Assembly: GCF_900460065.1 (NCBI RefSeq)
Contig: NZ_UAVD01000025.1
Coordinates: 124,001-188,000, forward strand
Direction: 5' to 3'
Length of the DNA stretch: 64,000 nt
Source of the DNA: Streptomyces griseus
GTDB taxonomy: Bacteria; Actinomycetota; Actinomycetes; Streptomycetales; Streptomycetaceae
How positions within the stretch are numbered: position 1 is the stretch's first letter; every line of letters starts with the position of its first letter. The notes below the pieces were generated by a model, which saw nothing but the letters and a program-made list of their open reading frames with translations, searched no databases and was not told the origin of the DNA. This document shows, one piece after another, positions 1-9,121 of this stretch. The position numbers were made by a program, and so were the translations under genes.

Positions 1-917
1 CCCTTCACCGCGCCGGACATGATCCCGCCGACGATCTTCTTGCCGAAGACCACGAACACCACCAGCAGCGGCAGCGTGCTGATCAGCGCGCCCGCCATCA
101 CGATGGACTGGTCGGGGGTGTACGAGGCGCTGAGCTGGCCGAGGGCCACCTGAAGGGTCGGGTTCTGCTGGTTGAGGGCGAGGTAGGGCCAGAAGAAGTC
201 GTTCCACGCCTGGACGAAGGTGAGCATCCCGAGCACCATCATCGCGGGGCGGGCCACCGGCAGCACCACGCTCACCACGATGCGGAGGTTGTTCGCGCCG
301 TCGATCTTGGCCGCCTCGATCAGCTCGTACGGCAGCGCCTCGATCAGGTACTGGCGCATGAAGAAGACGCCGAACGCGCTCACCAGCGTCGGGAAGATCA
401 CGGATTCGAGCTGCCCGCCCCAGCCGAGGCCGGACATCATCATGAACAGCGGGACGACGCTGAGCTGCGGTGGGATGGTGAGGGTGGCGATGACCGCGGT
501 CATCAGCCAGCCGCGGCCCCGGAAGCGCATCTTGGCGAACGCGTAGCCGGCGAGCGTGCAGAAGAAGAGCGTCGCGAGGGTGATCGAGGACGAGACGATG
601 ACGCTGTTGAGGATCGCCGTGCCGAGGTTGGCCTGCTCCCAGGCGGTCTGGAGGTTCTCCAGCAGTTTCCCGCCGGGGAGGAACGGCGGGGTGGCGGCGA
701 GGACCTCGTCCTGGGTGCGGGAGGCCGCGACCAGGGTCCAGTAGAGCGGCAGCAGCGAGCCGAAGCCGACGACGGCGAGCGCAATGTACGCGAACGGGCC
801 GCCCTTCAGCTGCTGGCCGGCGCCCATCCGGAAGCGGCTGGGCCGCCGCGGGGCGCCGCCCTGCGGGGCCGGCGCGAGCTTCACGGGGGCGGGGTGCGTG
901 GGGCTGGTCAGGGTCAT
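1..917 (-). CDS. Sugar ABC transporter permease, MalG type (3' end cut by window edge)
   Basis: This is the second membrane subunit of a CUT1 carbohydrate importer. The protein starts MTLTSPTHPAPV and has a proline-rich cytoplasmic N-terminus followed by about six hydrophobic segments. The EAA loop that contacts the ATPase reads EAARIDGANNLRIV. The reading frame is open to base 1, and the last visible residues, MSGAVKG, look like the natural C-terminus, so probably only the stop codon is missing. It lies 14 bases downstream of the first permease gene in the same direction. No ATPase is present in the visible part of the operon. Streptomyces sugar importers usually share the MsiK ATPase encoded elsewhere. 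Confidence 0.92.
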   Translation of the reverse strand, partial: MTLTSPTHPAPVKLAPAPQGGAPRRPSRFRMGAGQQLKGGPFAYIALAVVGFGSLLPLYWTLVAASRTQDEVLAATPPFLPGGKLLENLQTAWEQANLGTAILNSVIVSSSITLATLFFCTLAGYAFAKMRFRGRGWLMTAVIATLTIPPQLSVVPLFMMMSGLGWGGQLESVIFPTLVSAFGVFFMRQYLIEALPYELIEAAKIDGANNLRIVVSVVLPVARPAMMVLGMLTFVQAWNDFFWPYLALNQQNPTLQVALGQLSASYTPDQSIVMAGALISTLPLLVVFVVFGKKIVGGIMSGAVK

Positions 918-931
918 GGATGCGCTCCCGG

Positions 932-1930
932 TCAGACCGCGGACTTGCGGACGAATCGGCCGATGAACCAGTTGGCCGCGGCGATGATCAGCAGGAGGGC
1001 GAGCATCGCCCAGGCGACGGCGGCGGCCGGACCGAGATGTCCGAGGTTCCAGCCGTAGTTGTAGAGGTAGATGCTGAGCGTCTCGTACTGGTTCTCGTTG
1101 CCGCCGGTGGCGCCCAGCGCGCCGCCCTCCAGCAGCAGCGGCTCGCCGAACAGCTGCATGGAGCCGATGGTGGAGATGACGATGGTGAACAGGATCGTCG
1201 GCCGCAGCGAGGGGATGGTGACCTTGCGGAACTGCTGCCAGCGGGAGGCCCCGTCCAGGGAGGCCGCTTCGTAGAGGTCGTTGGGGACGGCCTGCATGGC
1301 GGCGAGGTAGATCAGCGCGTTGTACCCGGTCCAGCGCCAGATGACGATGATCGAGATCGCCAGCTTCGACGTCCAGTGCCCGTTGGCCCAGTTGACCGGG
1401 TCGAAGCCGACCAGGCCGAGCGTCCAGTTCAGCAGCCCGCCGTCGGCCCGGAACACCAGGGCGAAGACGAGGGCGGCCGAGGCGACCGAGGTCGCGTACG
1501 GGGTGAGGATGACCGTGCGCCAGAACGTGCTGGCCCGCAGCTTGTAGTTGAGGAGGTGGGCCAGGCCGAGGGCGACCAGGAGCTGCGGCACGGTGGAGAT
1601 GACGCCGATCAGGAACGTGTTGCTGACCGAGGTCCAGAACTCGGGGTCGTGCAGGATCTTGTCGAAGTTCTCCCAGCCCACCCACTCCATCGAGTCCAGG
1701 CCGGTCATCTCCACCCGGTGCAGGGCGATCCAGCCGGTGTAGAGGAGGGGGTAGAGCCCGAAGGCCCCGAAGACCAGGAAGAACGGGGCGATGTACGCGT
1801 ACGGGGACGCCTTGTCGTCGAACCGCCACAGCCGGCTGCGCCACAACTGCCGCCGTTCGCTGGGCGGTTCCTTCTTCGGTTCACGGGGCGGGGTCGCGTA
1901 CGCATCCCGGGTGGGGGTCGAGGTTGCCAC
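932..1930 (-). CDS. Sugar ABC transporter permease, MalF type
   Basis: This is the first membrane subunit of the CUT1 importer, 332 residues. It has a polar N-terminus of about 45 residues, then hydrophobic segments beginning near AYIAPFFLVFGAFG, and an EAA loop reading EAASLDGASRWQQF. I chose the GTG at 1930 because GGAAGGA lies about 10 bases upstream. The frame stays open to 2059, but that extension is low-complexity and sits in the gap after the binding-protein gene. The pairing with a lipoprotein upstream and a MalG-type permease downstream is standard for oligosaccharide uptake. Together with the operator upstream of the lipoprotein gene, cellobiose or cello-oligosaccharides are plausible substrates, but the sequence does not settle this. 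Confidence 0.92.
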   Translation of the reverse strand: MATSTPTRDAYATPPREPKKEPPSERRQLWRSRLWRFDDKASPYAYIAPFFLVFGAFGLYPLLYTGWIALHRVEMTGLDSMEWVGWENFDKILHDPEFWTSVSNTFLIGVISTVPQLLVALGLAHLLNYKLRASTFWRTVILTPYATSVASAALVFALVFRADGGLLNWTLGLVGFDPVNWANGHWTSKLAISIIVIWRWTGYNALIYLAAMQAVPNDLYEAASLDGASRWQQFRKVTIPSLRPTILFTIVISTIGSMQLFGEPLLLEGGALGATGGNENQYETLSIYLYNYGWNLGHLGPAAAVAWAMLALLLIIAAANWFIGRFVRKSAV

Positions 1931-2098
1931 GGGCGGGGAGTCCTTCCCTGGGTGCGCCGACGGACGGCCGGGGCGGCCGGAGGGGCGGCTGGAGGAGTGG
2001 AGCTGCGGGCGGCCGGAGGGGTGGGCGGGCGGCGGGGCGGGCGGTTGTCGCCCGCCCACCCCGGCGCGGGACCGGCTCGCGGCCGGTCGGGGATCAGG

Positions 2099-3421
2099 TC
2101 AGCCGATGGCCTTGTCGATCGTCCGCACGGCCGCGTCCCAGGCGTCGTCGGGGCTGGTGCCGCGCTGCTCCATGTTGTTGATCTGGGTGGAGATGGAGTC
2201 CTTGATCACGCCGTCCTTCGGGCCGAGGACCGCCTCGGGGATGGACTTCGCGCCATCGGCGTAGATCTGGCCGATGGGGGCGTTGTTGAAGTACGGCAGG
2301 GTCGCGTTCTTCACGTCCGGCAGCTCGTAGGCGCCCTGGTTGGACGGGAAGACGCCGATCGCCTTGAAGACGGCGGCCTGCTGCTCGGGGGCGGTCAGCC
2401 ACCTGACGAGCTTGGTGGCCTCGGCGACGTTCTTCCCGGACTTCGGGACGGCGAGGAAGGAGCCGCCCCAGTTGGCGGAGGTGTTGCCGGGGGCGCTGGT
2501 GATGTCCCACTTGCCCTTGTTGGCGTCACCGGCGTAGGTGGAGATCTGGCCGGCCATCCAGGCGGGGCAGACGACGGTGGCGACGGTGCTCTTGCGCAGG
2601 GCCGCCTGCCACTGGTCCTCGAACTGGGCCAGGCCCTGCGTCAGCTTCTTGGACGCGGCCTCGGCGGCGAGCTTCCAGCCCTTCTCGACGCTGGCGCTCG
2701 TCTCGTAGACCGGCTTGCCGCTCGCGTCGTAGTACTGCTCGGGGCTGGAGCTGACCACGGCGTTGAACATGGCGCTCGCGGAGTCCATGAAGTACGTGCC
2801 CTCGGGGGCCTTCTTCTTGTACTGCTCGCCCAGCGCCAGGAAGTCCTCCCAGCCGCCCTCCGTCAGCTTCGCGACCTCGGCGCGGTCGGTGGGCAGCCCG
2901 GCCTTCTCGAACAGCTCACGGTTGTAGCAGAGGGACATGGGGCCGATGTCGGTGCCCGCGCCGATGACCGCGCCGCTGGGGGCGGTGGCCTGCTTCGCCT
3001 TCCACGACACCCACTCGTCCACGCCGATCGTCTGGGAGAGGTCGGCGAAGGAGTCCGCCTTGGTGTCGACGATCTCCTTGATCCGGCCGACCTCGATGCC
3101 CTGGACGTCGGCGAGGCCGCTGCCGGAGTTCAGCTGCTGGAGGAGCTTGGGGTAGTAGTTCTTCTCCTCGGCGGTGGTGTCCTCCTTGACCGTGATCTTC
3201 GGGTTCAGCTCGTGGTACTTCTCGAAGAGCCCGGCCTCCTTGTACCCGAACTGCCCGAAGTCGGCGAGGGTCAGGGTGATGTTGCCGTCCGCGTCGGCGC
3301 CCTTGTCCGAGTCGGACGAGCCGCCGCATCCGGTGAGGAGGAGGGCGGTGACCGTGAGGCCCGTGGTGGCCACGAGGGCGGTTCTCCTGCGTCGACCGGC
3401 AACGCTGCGGGTGATGCGCAT
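2099..3421 (-). CDS. Extracellular sugar-binding lipoprotein (CebE-like)
   Basis: This is a 440-residue substrate-binding lipoprotein of a CUT1 importer. The N-terminus MRITRSVAGRRRR is basic, and the hydrophobic stretch ends in a lipobox LLLTGC with the lipidated cysteine at residue 32. The mature part has the usual solute-binding pattern, for example TLADFGQFGYKEAGLFEKYH near the start and several conserved aromatic positions for stacking sugars. It is the promoter-proximal gene of the three-gene transporter operon. A perfect palindrome identical to the CebR operator as I recall it lies about 110 bases upstream of the start codon, so cello-oligosaccharide uptake is the best guess. A different LacI-controlled sugar remains possible. 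Confidence 0.9.
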   Translation of the reverse strand: MRITRSVAGRRRRTALVATTGLTVTALLLTGCGGSSDSDKGADADGNITLTLADFGQFGYKEAGLFEKYHELNPKITVKEDTTAEEKNYYPKLLQQLNSGSGLADVQGIEVGRIKEIVDTKADSFADLSQTIGVDEWVSWKAKQATAPSGAVIGAGTDIGPMSLCYNRELFEKAGLPTDRAEVAKLTEGGWEDFLALGEQYKKKAPEGTYFMDSASAMFNAVVSSSPEQYYDASGKPVYETSASVEKGWKLAAEAASKKLTQGLAQFEDQWQAALRKSTVATVVCPAWMAGQISTYAGDANKGKWDITSAPGNTSANWGGSFLAVPKSGKNVAEATKLVRWLTAPEQQAAVFKAIGVFPSNQGAYELPDVKNATLPYFNNAPIGQIYADGAKSIPEAVLGPKDGVIKDSISTQINNMEQRGTSPDDAWDAAVRTIDKAIG

Positions 3422-3528
3422 TCCACTGCTCCTTGTTCCGGGGTGGTACCGGCGCCGTTCCGCGAGGCAGGGCGGAGGGCGTCGGATCTGGTGCGGGAAG
3501 AGGAAGCGCGCGAGACCCTCCCCTGGAG

Positions 3529-3542
3529 TGGGAGCGCTCCCA
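3529..3542. promoter_or_regulatory. LacI-family operator TGGGAGCGCTCCCA
   Basis: This is a perfect 14-bp palindrome in the 361-bp gap between the sugar-binding lipoprotein gene and the divergent antiporter gene. It matches the cellulose-utilisation repressor CebR operator as I remember it, and its central CG fits LacI-family recognition. It most likely represses the sugar importer when cello-oligosaccharide is absent. No LacI-family gene lies within the window. The rest of the gap shows no other clear element. Confidence 0.75.
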
Positions 3543-3783
3543 TGCGCCGTTGCCGGAAGGTTGCTGCCTGAAGGGGGTGGGTGTCAAGAGTTGAAGACGA
3601 TTCCGTTGCCGAGGGATGTCCGGAGCGTCACCGAGGGGGCGTTGGGCCACCCTTCCGTCGGAAGGTGAACGGGGGGCGGCCGGGCAAGGCGAGCCGCGAG
3701 GGCACCACACCCCTGTTAATTTCTCCTTTATGCACCTTTTGAGCATCCTGGTCGCCGACACCAGCCCCGGTGAGTGAGGCGGG

Positions 3784-5460
3784 ATGGGCGTCCTGCGCGA
3801 CCATCCCGAACTGGCCCTGTTCTTCTGCCTCGCGGCCGGCTACCTCGTCGGCAAGCTCCGCGTCGGCCCGATCACGCTCGGCGGCATCTGCGGCACCCTC
3901 ATCGTGTCGCTGCTGCTGGGCACCCGGCACGTCAGCGTCGACGACGACGTCAAGACCGTCTTCTTCGCACTGTTCATCTTCTCGCTCGGCTACATGGCCG
4001 GGCCGCAGTTCTTCGCCAACCTCAACCGCAAGAGCCTGCGCTTCTTCACGCTCTGCCTGATCGAGCTGGTCTGCGTCCTGGGGATCGCCTACGGGCTCGC
4101 CGAGGCCTTCGACCTGGACGTGGGCACGGCGTCCGGCATCCTCGCCGGAGCGGCCACCGAATCCGCCGTCGTGGGGACGGCGACCGAGGCCATCGGCAAG
4201 CTCGACGATCTGACCTCCGAGCAGATCAGCCAGTACCAGGGGCACGTCGCCACCGCGTACACCGTCTGCTACCTGTTCGGCCTGATCACCATCGTGCTGT
4301 ACACCAGCCAGATCATGCCGATGCTCATGCGCATCAATCTGGCGGACGCCTCGCGCGAGCTGTGGGAGAAGATGCGCGGCGGCCAGGGCGGGCTGGAGTC
4401 CGACGAGCGCGAGGCGCTGCCCGGCATGGTCGGCCGCACCTATCTGGTGACCCGGGCCGACGGGCGGACGGTCGGTGATCTGGAGAACGCCCTGGGCGGC
4501 CGGATCACCGTCGAGGGCGTCAAGCGCGGCAGCAGGCTCCTGACGCCCTCCCCCGGTCTGGAGCTGACGCTCAGCGACCTGATCCAGGTGGTCGGGGAGC
4601 GGGCGGCCATCATCGAGGCGGGCCGCGAGATCGGCCCGGAGACCCCGGCCGTGCCGGGGCTCGACGCCCCGCTGGCCACCAGTCAGGTCGCGGTCACCGA
4701 GAAGGAGACGATCGGCGCGACGATCGACCGGCTGGAGAAGCGCCATCCCGAGTTCCGCAAGGACGGCGTCTACGTCACCGACGTGCTGCGCAACGACCAG
4801 CATCTGCCGGCCAGCGGGGAGACGGTCCTCGCCCGGGGCGACGTGCTCACCCTGGTGGGCGCCCGCGGCGGACTGAACCGGCTCGTCGCGAAGCTCGGCG
4901 CGGTCGTGAAGAACGACGCCACCGACTTCATCTACCTCGGTTTCGGCATCGTGGCGGGCTCCCTGCTCGGCCAGGTCGTCGTCAAGCTCGGCGATGTCCC
5001 GATGTCGCTCGGCACCGGCGGCGGCTGTCTGATCTCGGGTCTGGTGTTCGGCTGGTTCCGCTCCCGCAGCCAGACCTTCGGGGCGTTCCCGCCGCAGGCC
5101 GCGAGCACGCTCAAGGACATGGGCCTGGCCGTCTTCATCGCCTGTACGGGGCTGGCGGCGGGGCCCCAGGCCTGGCCGCTGCTGAAGGAGTACGGGGCGC
5201 TGCTGCCGTTCGCGGGCATCGCGATGGTGCTGGTCCCGGCGACGGTCTCCCTGGTCGTCGGGCGCAAGCTGCTGAAGATCGAGAAGCCGCTCCTGATCGG
5301 GGCGATCGCCGGACAGCAGTGCTCGACCCCGGCGATCACCTCCATCACCCAGGTGGCCCAGAGCTCGGTACCGCTGCTCGGCTACACGATCACGTACACG
5401 CTCTCCAACTTCCTGCTGCCGCTGACCGGGCCCGTCCTCGTCGGCGTACTGGGGGCGTGA
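3784..5460 (+). CDS. aspT: Aspartate:alanine antiporter family protein (AspT-like), first copy
   Basis: This is a 558-residue membrane protein of the AspT (AAEx) antiporter family. The family layout is visible: an N-terminal membrane half of about five helices (about residues 1-190), a large cytoplasmic part with two TrkA-C-like domains (about 205-370), then a second membrane half in which the GIVAGSLLGQ and CTGLAAGPQAWP stretches echo the first. AspT exchanges external aspartate for internal alanine. The start is ATG 3784 with GAGG only four bases upstream. It is followed after one base by a homologous antiporter gene, then by aspartate decarboxylase, so the three genes form one operon. Family members in other operons carry other dicarboxylates. 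Confidence 0.88.
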   Translation: MGVLRDHPELALFFCLAAGYLVGKLRVGPITLGGICGTLIVSLLLGTRHVSVDDDVKTVFFALFIFSLGYMAGPQFFANLNRKSLRFFTLCLIELVCVLGIAYGLAEAFDLDVGTASGILAGAATESAVVGTATEAIGKLDDLTSEQISQYQGHVATAYTVCYLFGLITIVLYTSQIMPMLMRINLADASRELWEKMRGGQGGLESDEREALPGMVGRTYLVTRADGRTVGDLENALGGRITVEGVKRGSRLLTPSPGLELTLSDLIQVVGERAAIIEAGREIGPETPAVPGLDAPLATSQVAVTEKETIGATIDRLEKRHPEFRKDGVYVTDVLRNDQHLPASGETVLARGDVLTLVGARGGLNRLVAKLGAVVKNDATDFIYLGFGIVAGSLLGQVVVKLGDVPMSLGTGGGCLISGLVFGWFRSRSQTFGAFPPQAASTLKDMGLAVFIACTGLAAGPQAWPLLKEYGALLPFAGIAMVLVPATVSLVVGRKLLKIEKPLLIGAIAGQQCSTPAITSITQVAQSSVPLLGYTITYTLSNFLLPLTGPVLVGVLGA

Positions 5461-5461
5461 C

Positions 5462-7165
5462 GTGGTCGACTTCCTGAACCGGAACATCTTCCAGCCCCAC
5501 CCCGAGCTGCTCGTCTTCCTCGTGGTCGCGTTCGGCTTCCTGCTCGGGAAGATCCGCTACCGGGCCATCGCGCTGGGCGCGGTGACGGGCTGCCTGGTCG
5601 CCGGGCTGCTGCTCGGGGCCCAGTTCAAGGTCCAGATCGACGACACGGTGAAGAACCTGTTCTTCATCATGTTCCTGTTCGCCCTGGGCTACCGGGTCGG
5701 CCCGCAGTTCTTCCAGGGGCTGCGGAAGGACGGGCTGCCGCAGGTCGTCAACGCGGTGGTCGTCTGTGTGACCGGGCTGCTGGTGTCCTGGCTGTTCGCG
5801 AACCTGCTCGGTTACGGTCCCGGGCTCGGCGCCGGCCTGATGAGCGGGGCCCTGACGCAGTCGGCCGCGATCGGGGTCGCCCAGGACGCGATCGGCACCC
5901 TGCCCGGCCTCTCCTCCGCCGAGGTGAAGACCCAGGAGAACCTGGTGGCCGTCGGGTACGCGGTGACGTATCCGCTGGGCACCATCCTGTGCGCGATGCT
6001 CCTGGCCAACGCGCTGCCGAGGCTCTACCGACGCGACCTGGCGAAGGAGAGCGCGGAGCTGGCGGCGGAGCTGGACGCGCCGGACGAGAGCCCGGACGAG
6101 GGGGAGGGCTACTACGAGGTGGTGCTGCGCGCGTACAGCGTCCAGCGGCCCGATCTGGTGGGCCGCTCGGTGGCGGACTTCGAGGAGCAGCAGAAGTCCC
6201 TGGGCCGCCGGGTCTACCTCACCGGGATCCGCCGCGACGGCACGGTCCTGGAGCACGACCAGTCCCGCGTCCTGCGCCTCGGCGACACCGTCGCGGTCAG
6301 CGCGATCCGGGGCGACCTGGTGGCGTTCGACGCGGTGACGCACATCGGGGCCGAGGCCGACGACGTGACGCTGCTGGGCTACCGCACCGAGACGCTGCAC
6401 GTCGTCGTCTCGGAGAAGGCTCAGCTGGGCCGGACCGTGGAGGAGGTGCGGCGGGAACCGTTCATGGTCGGCGTGTACATCGACCGGCTGTACCGGGCGG
6501 GGGCGGTCTTCCCCTACCGGCTGTCCACGAAGCTGGAGCGCGGCGACACCCTCGTCCTCACCGGCCCGGAGCGCCTGGTCGGCCCCGCGGCGAAGGCGCT
6601 GGGCAAGCCCGTTCCGACGAGCTTCGCGACGGACATGATCTGGGTCGGCCTCGGCATCTTCCTCGGCGGCTGCATCGGCATCCCGGCGCTGACGGCCGGC
6701 GGGGTGCCGATCTCCCTGTCCACCTCGGGCGGCGGCCTGATCATGGGGCTCGTCTTCGGCTGGATCCGCGGCAAGTACCCGACGTACGGGAACGTGCCGC
6801 CCGGTGCGCAGTGGTTCATGGACACGCTCGGGCTCTGCCTGTTCGTGGCCGTCGTCGGGATCAACGCCGGGCCCGGTTTCACCAGTGGGCTCTCCACGGC
6901 CGGCTGGGGGCTGCTGCTGCTCGGCGCGGTCGCCACCGTCGTGCCGCTGCTCGTCGGGTTCCTGGTCGGGCACCACGTGCAGAAGATCCGCTTCCCGATC
7001 CTGATGGGCGTCCTGGCGGGCGGCCAGACCACCACGGCGGCGATCGGCGCCGTCAACGAGACCTCGAAGTCCCAGATCCCCACCCTCGGCTACACCATCC
7101 CGTACGCCGTCGGCAACGTCCTGCTGACGGTGTGGGGGGCCGTGATCGTCCTGCTGAACCACTGA
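5462..7165 (+). CDS. Aspartate:alanine antiporter family protein (AspT-like), second copy
   Basis: This is a 567-residue paralogue of the preceding antiporter with the same architecture: a membrane half, two TrkA-C-like cytoplasmic domains (about residues 215-385), then a second membrane half. The two proteins align along their length in motifs such as LLGKIRYRAIALG here against LVGKLRVGPITLGG in the first. The GTG start lies one base after the upstream stop codon, so translation is probably coupled. The two products may form a heterodimer or may be antiporters of different specificity feeding the decarboxylase encoded next. Known AspT works with a single gene product, so the need for two copies is unexplained. 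Confidence 0.86.
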   Translation: MVDFLNRNIFQPHPELLVFLVVAFGFLLGKIRYRAIALGAVTGCLVAGLLLGAQFKVQIDDTVKNLFFIMFLFALGYRVGPQFFQGLRKDGLPQVVNAVVVCVTGLLVSWLFANLLGYGPGLGAGLMSGALTQSAAIGVAQDAIGTLPGLSSAEVKTQENLVAVGYAVTYPLGTILCAMLLANALPRLYRRDLAKESAELAAELDAPDESPDEGEGYYEVVLRAYSVQRPDLVGRSVADFEEQQKSLGRRVYLTGIRRDGTVLEHDQSRVLRLGDTVAVSAIRGDLVAFDAVTHIGAEADDVTLLGYRTETLHVVVSEKAQLGRTVEEVRREPFMVGVYIDRLYRAGAVFPYRLSTKLERGDTLVLTGPERLVGPAAKALGKPVPTSFATDMIWVGLGIFLGGCIGIPALTAGGVPISLSTSGGGLIMGLVFGWIRGKYPTYGNVPPGAQWFMDTLGLCLFVAVVGINAGPGFTSGLSTAGWGLLLLGAVATVVPLLVGFLVGHHVQKIRFPILMGVLAGGQTTTAAIGAVNETSKSQIPTLGYTIPYAVGNVLLTVWGAVIVLLNH

Positions 7166-7188
7166 CCCGCTACGGAGTGGACACCACC

Positions 7189-8841
7189 ATGCCCAAGACC
7201 CGCATCAGCCGTGAAGAGATCCGGTCGTTCGCCCAGCTCTCCCCGTTCGAGCTGAAGGACAAGTTCATCCAGATCGCGACAGCCGCGCAGAGCGATCAGC
7301 CGGGACAGAAGGGGAAGTCGACCCGGACGATGCTGAACGCGGGCCGCGGCAACCCGAACTGGGTGGCCACGGGGCCCCGTGAGGCGTACCACGCGCTCGG
7401 CTACTTCGCGATCGCGGAGTCCCGGCGGGTGTGGACCGCCGACAACCTGGGCGGCATGCCGGAGGAGTCGGGGTGTTCGGAGCGCTTCGAGCACTTCGTC
7501 CGTACGCATCCGGAGCTGCCGGGCATCGAGCTGCTGAAGGCGAGCGTGGACCTGGCGGTGAAGCGGTTCGGCTTCGACCGGGACGCGTTCGTGCACGAGC
7601 TGGCGGACTCCTCGATCGGCGACAACTATCCGGTCCCGGACCGGATCCTGCACCACACCGAGCAGATCGTGCGCGGCTACATCGCGGACGAGATGTTCGA
7701 CCACCGGCCGCCGGAGGGGCAGACGTTGAGCCTGTTCGCGACCGAGGGCGGCACGGCGGCGATGTGCTACGTCTTCGACTCGCTGATGAAGAACGGGATC
7801 CTGGCGAAGGGCGACCGGATCGCCCTGATGGTGCCGGTGTTCACCCCGTACCTGGAGATCCCGGAGCTGGACACGTACGACTTCGACGTGGTGCGGGTGG
7901 AGGCGAGCCTGTTCACCGAGACGGGGGTGCGGCAGTGGCGCTACCCGGAGGAGGAGATCGCCAAGCTGGCGGACCCGTCGATCCGGATGGTCTGCTGCGT
8001 CAACCCGAGCAACCCGCCCTCGCTGGCGCTCTCCACCAGGGTCGCGGAGCAGATCGTGTCCATCGTCGGGGAGCGCAACCCGAACCTGATCATCGTGACC
8101 GACGACGTGTACGGAACCTTCGTGGAGGGCTTCCGCTCGCTCGCCGCCGACCTGCCGCGCAACACCCTCCTGGTCTACTCCTACTCCAAGCACTACGGGG
8201 CGACCGGATGGCGGCTCGGGGTGATCGCGCTGCACGACGACAACGTGATCGACGCGATGCTCCGGGAGCAGGGGGCGGAGCAGAGGGAACGGCTGAACAG
8301 GCGCTACGGAACGCTGTCGTTGGAGCCGGAGAAGATGAGGTTCATCGACCGGATGGTGGCGGACTCCCGGCAGGTGGCGCTGAACCACACGGCGGGGCTC
8401 TCGCTCCCGCAGCAGGTGATGATGGCGCTGTTCTCGCTCTTCGACATGCTGGACGAGGGCCAGGCGTACAAGCACCGCGTCCGGGCCATTGTCCGGCAAC
8501 GGCTCGAACTCCTCCTGGAGGGCGTGCACATGAAGGTGTCGGAGGACCCGAAGCGGGCGGCCTACTACATCGAGCTGGACCTGCTGGCCGAGGCCGAGCG
8601 GGTGCACGGGAAGCCGTTCGCCGACTTCCTGGAGAAGAACTACGAGCCGGTCGACCCGCTGTTCCGGCTGGCCGAGCAGACGTCGGTGGTGCTGCTCAAC
8701 GGCGGCGGCTTCGACGGCCCCGAGTGGTCGGTGCGGGTGTCGCTGGCCAACCTGGACGATCTGGACTACCTGAAGATCGGCCACCATCTGCGGGCGATCT
8801 TCGACGCGTACGCCGAGGAGTGGCGGGCCCAGGCGGGTTGA
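7189..8841 (+). CDS. aspD: Aspartate 4-decarboxylase (bifunctional aspartate aminotransferase family)
   Basis: This is a 550-residue PLP-dependent fold-type I enzyme that converts L-aspartate to L-alanine and CO2 in the cytoplasm. The N-terminus (ISREEIRSFAQLSPFELKDK) and the long insertions are those of AspD rather than an ordinary aminotransferase. The PLP lysine is about Lys334 in YSYSKHYGATGW, and the cofactor-binding DDVYGTF stretch lies shortly before it. The start at ATG 7189 has CGGAG about 11 bases upstream. Decarboxylation consumes a cytoplasmic proton, and aspartate/alanine exchange moves charge, so with the two upstream antiporters the operon can generate proton-motive force and resist acid. 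A strong hairpin follows directly. Confidence 0.9.
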   Translation: MPKTRISREEIRSFAQLSPFELKDKFIQIATAAQSDQPGQKGKSTRTMLNAGRGNPNWVATGPREAYHALGYFAIAESRRVWTADNLGGMPEESGCSERFEHFVRTHPELPGIELLKASVDLAVKRFGFDRDAFVHELADSSIGDNYPVPDRILHHTEQIVRGYIADEMFDHRPPEGQTLSLFATEGGTAAMCYVFDSLMKNGILAKGDRIALMVPVFTPYLEIPELDTYDFDVVRVEASLFTETGVRQWRYPEEEIAKLADPSIRMVCCVNPSNPPSLALSTRVAEQIVSIVGERNPNLIIVTDDVYGTFVEGFRSLAADLPRNTLLVYSYSKHYGATGWRLGVIALHDDNVIDAMLREQGAEQRERLNRRYGTLSLEPEKMRFIDRMVADSRQVALNHTAGLSLPQQVMMALFSLFDMLDEGQAYKHRVRAIVRQRLELLLEGVHMKVSEDPKRAAYYIELDLLAEAERVHGKPFADFLEKNYEPVDPLFRLAEQTSVVLLNGGGFDGPEWSVRVSLANLDDLDYLKIGHHLRAIFDAYAEEWRAQAG

Positions 8842-8844
8842 GAG

Positions 8845-8889
8845 GCGCGCCCCGGCCGGAGGTGGGGTGGGGTTCCGGCCGGGACGCGC
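8845..8889 (+). terminator. Hairpin terminator after the aspT-aspD operon
   Basis: The arms are GCGCGCCCCGGCCGGA-type sequences: sixteen paired positions with one mismatch around a 13-base loop, starting four bases after the decarboxylase stop. There is no U tract, as is usual in Streptomyces. The remaining gap to 9121 holds no other feature I can support. Confidence 0.6.
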
Positions 8890-9121
8890 GGTGGGGGGCC
8901 ATGGTGCGGTTCGTGGGCCCGAGGGGGGCGTTCGGGCTGCTGGGCTGCCGGTTTCCCCGCCGCCACCGGGGCGACCGGTGGCGGTGGGGGCCGGCGTGGG
9001 GGTCTGTACCGCCGACGAGGAGGTACGACGAGAACGCTAGCGGCAACGGAACGGGCAAAGCGGGTGTTCCGGACCGCGGTCGAGGTTCTTAGGGCGGGCT
9101 TAAGGAACCCATCGGAGCGGG

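Noticed and set aside
920..3571. 883-codon plus-strand frame over the sugar importer
   Set aside because: It is Gly/Val/Asp-rich shadow sequence; the minus strand has the lipobox, EAA loops and operator.
3628..5487. Long antisense frame of about 619 codons opposite the first antiporter
   Set aside because: It is Arg/Asp/Gly-rich low-complexity sequence with no family motif. It mirrors the G+C third positions of the real gene on the other strand.
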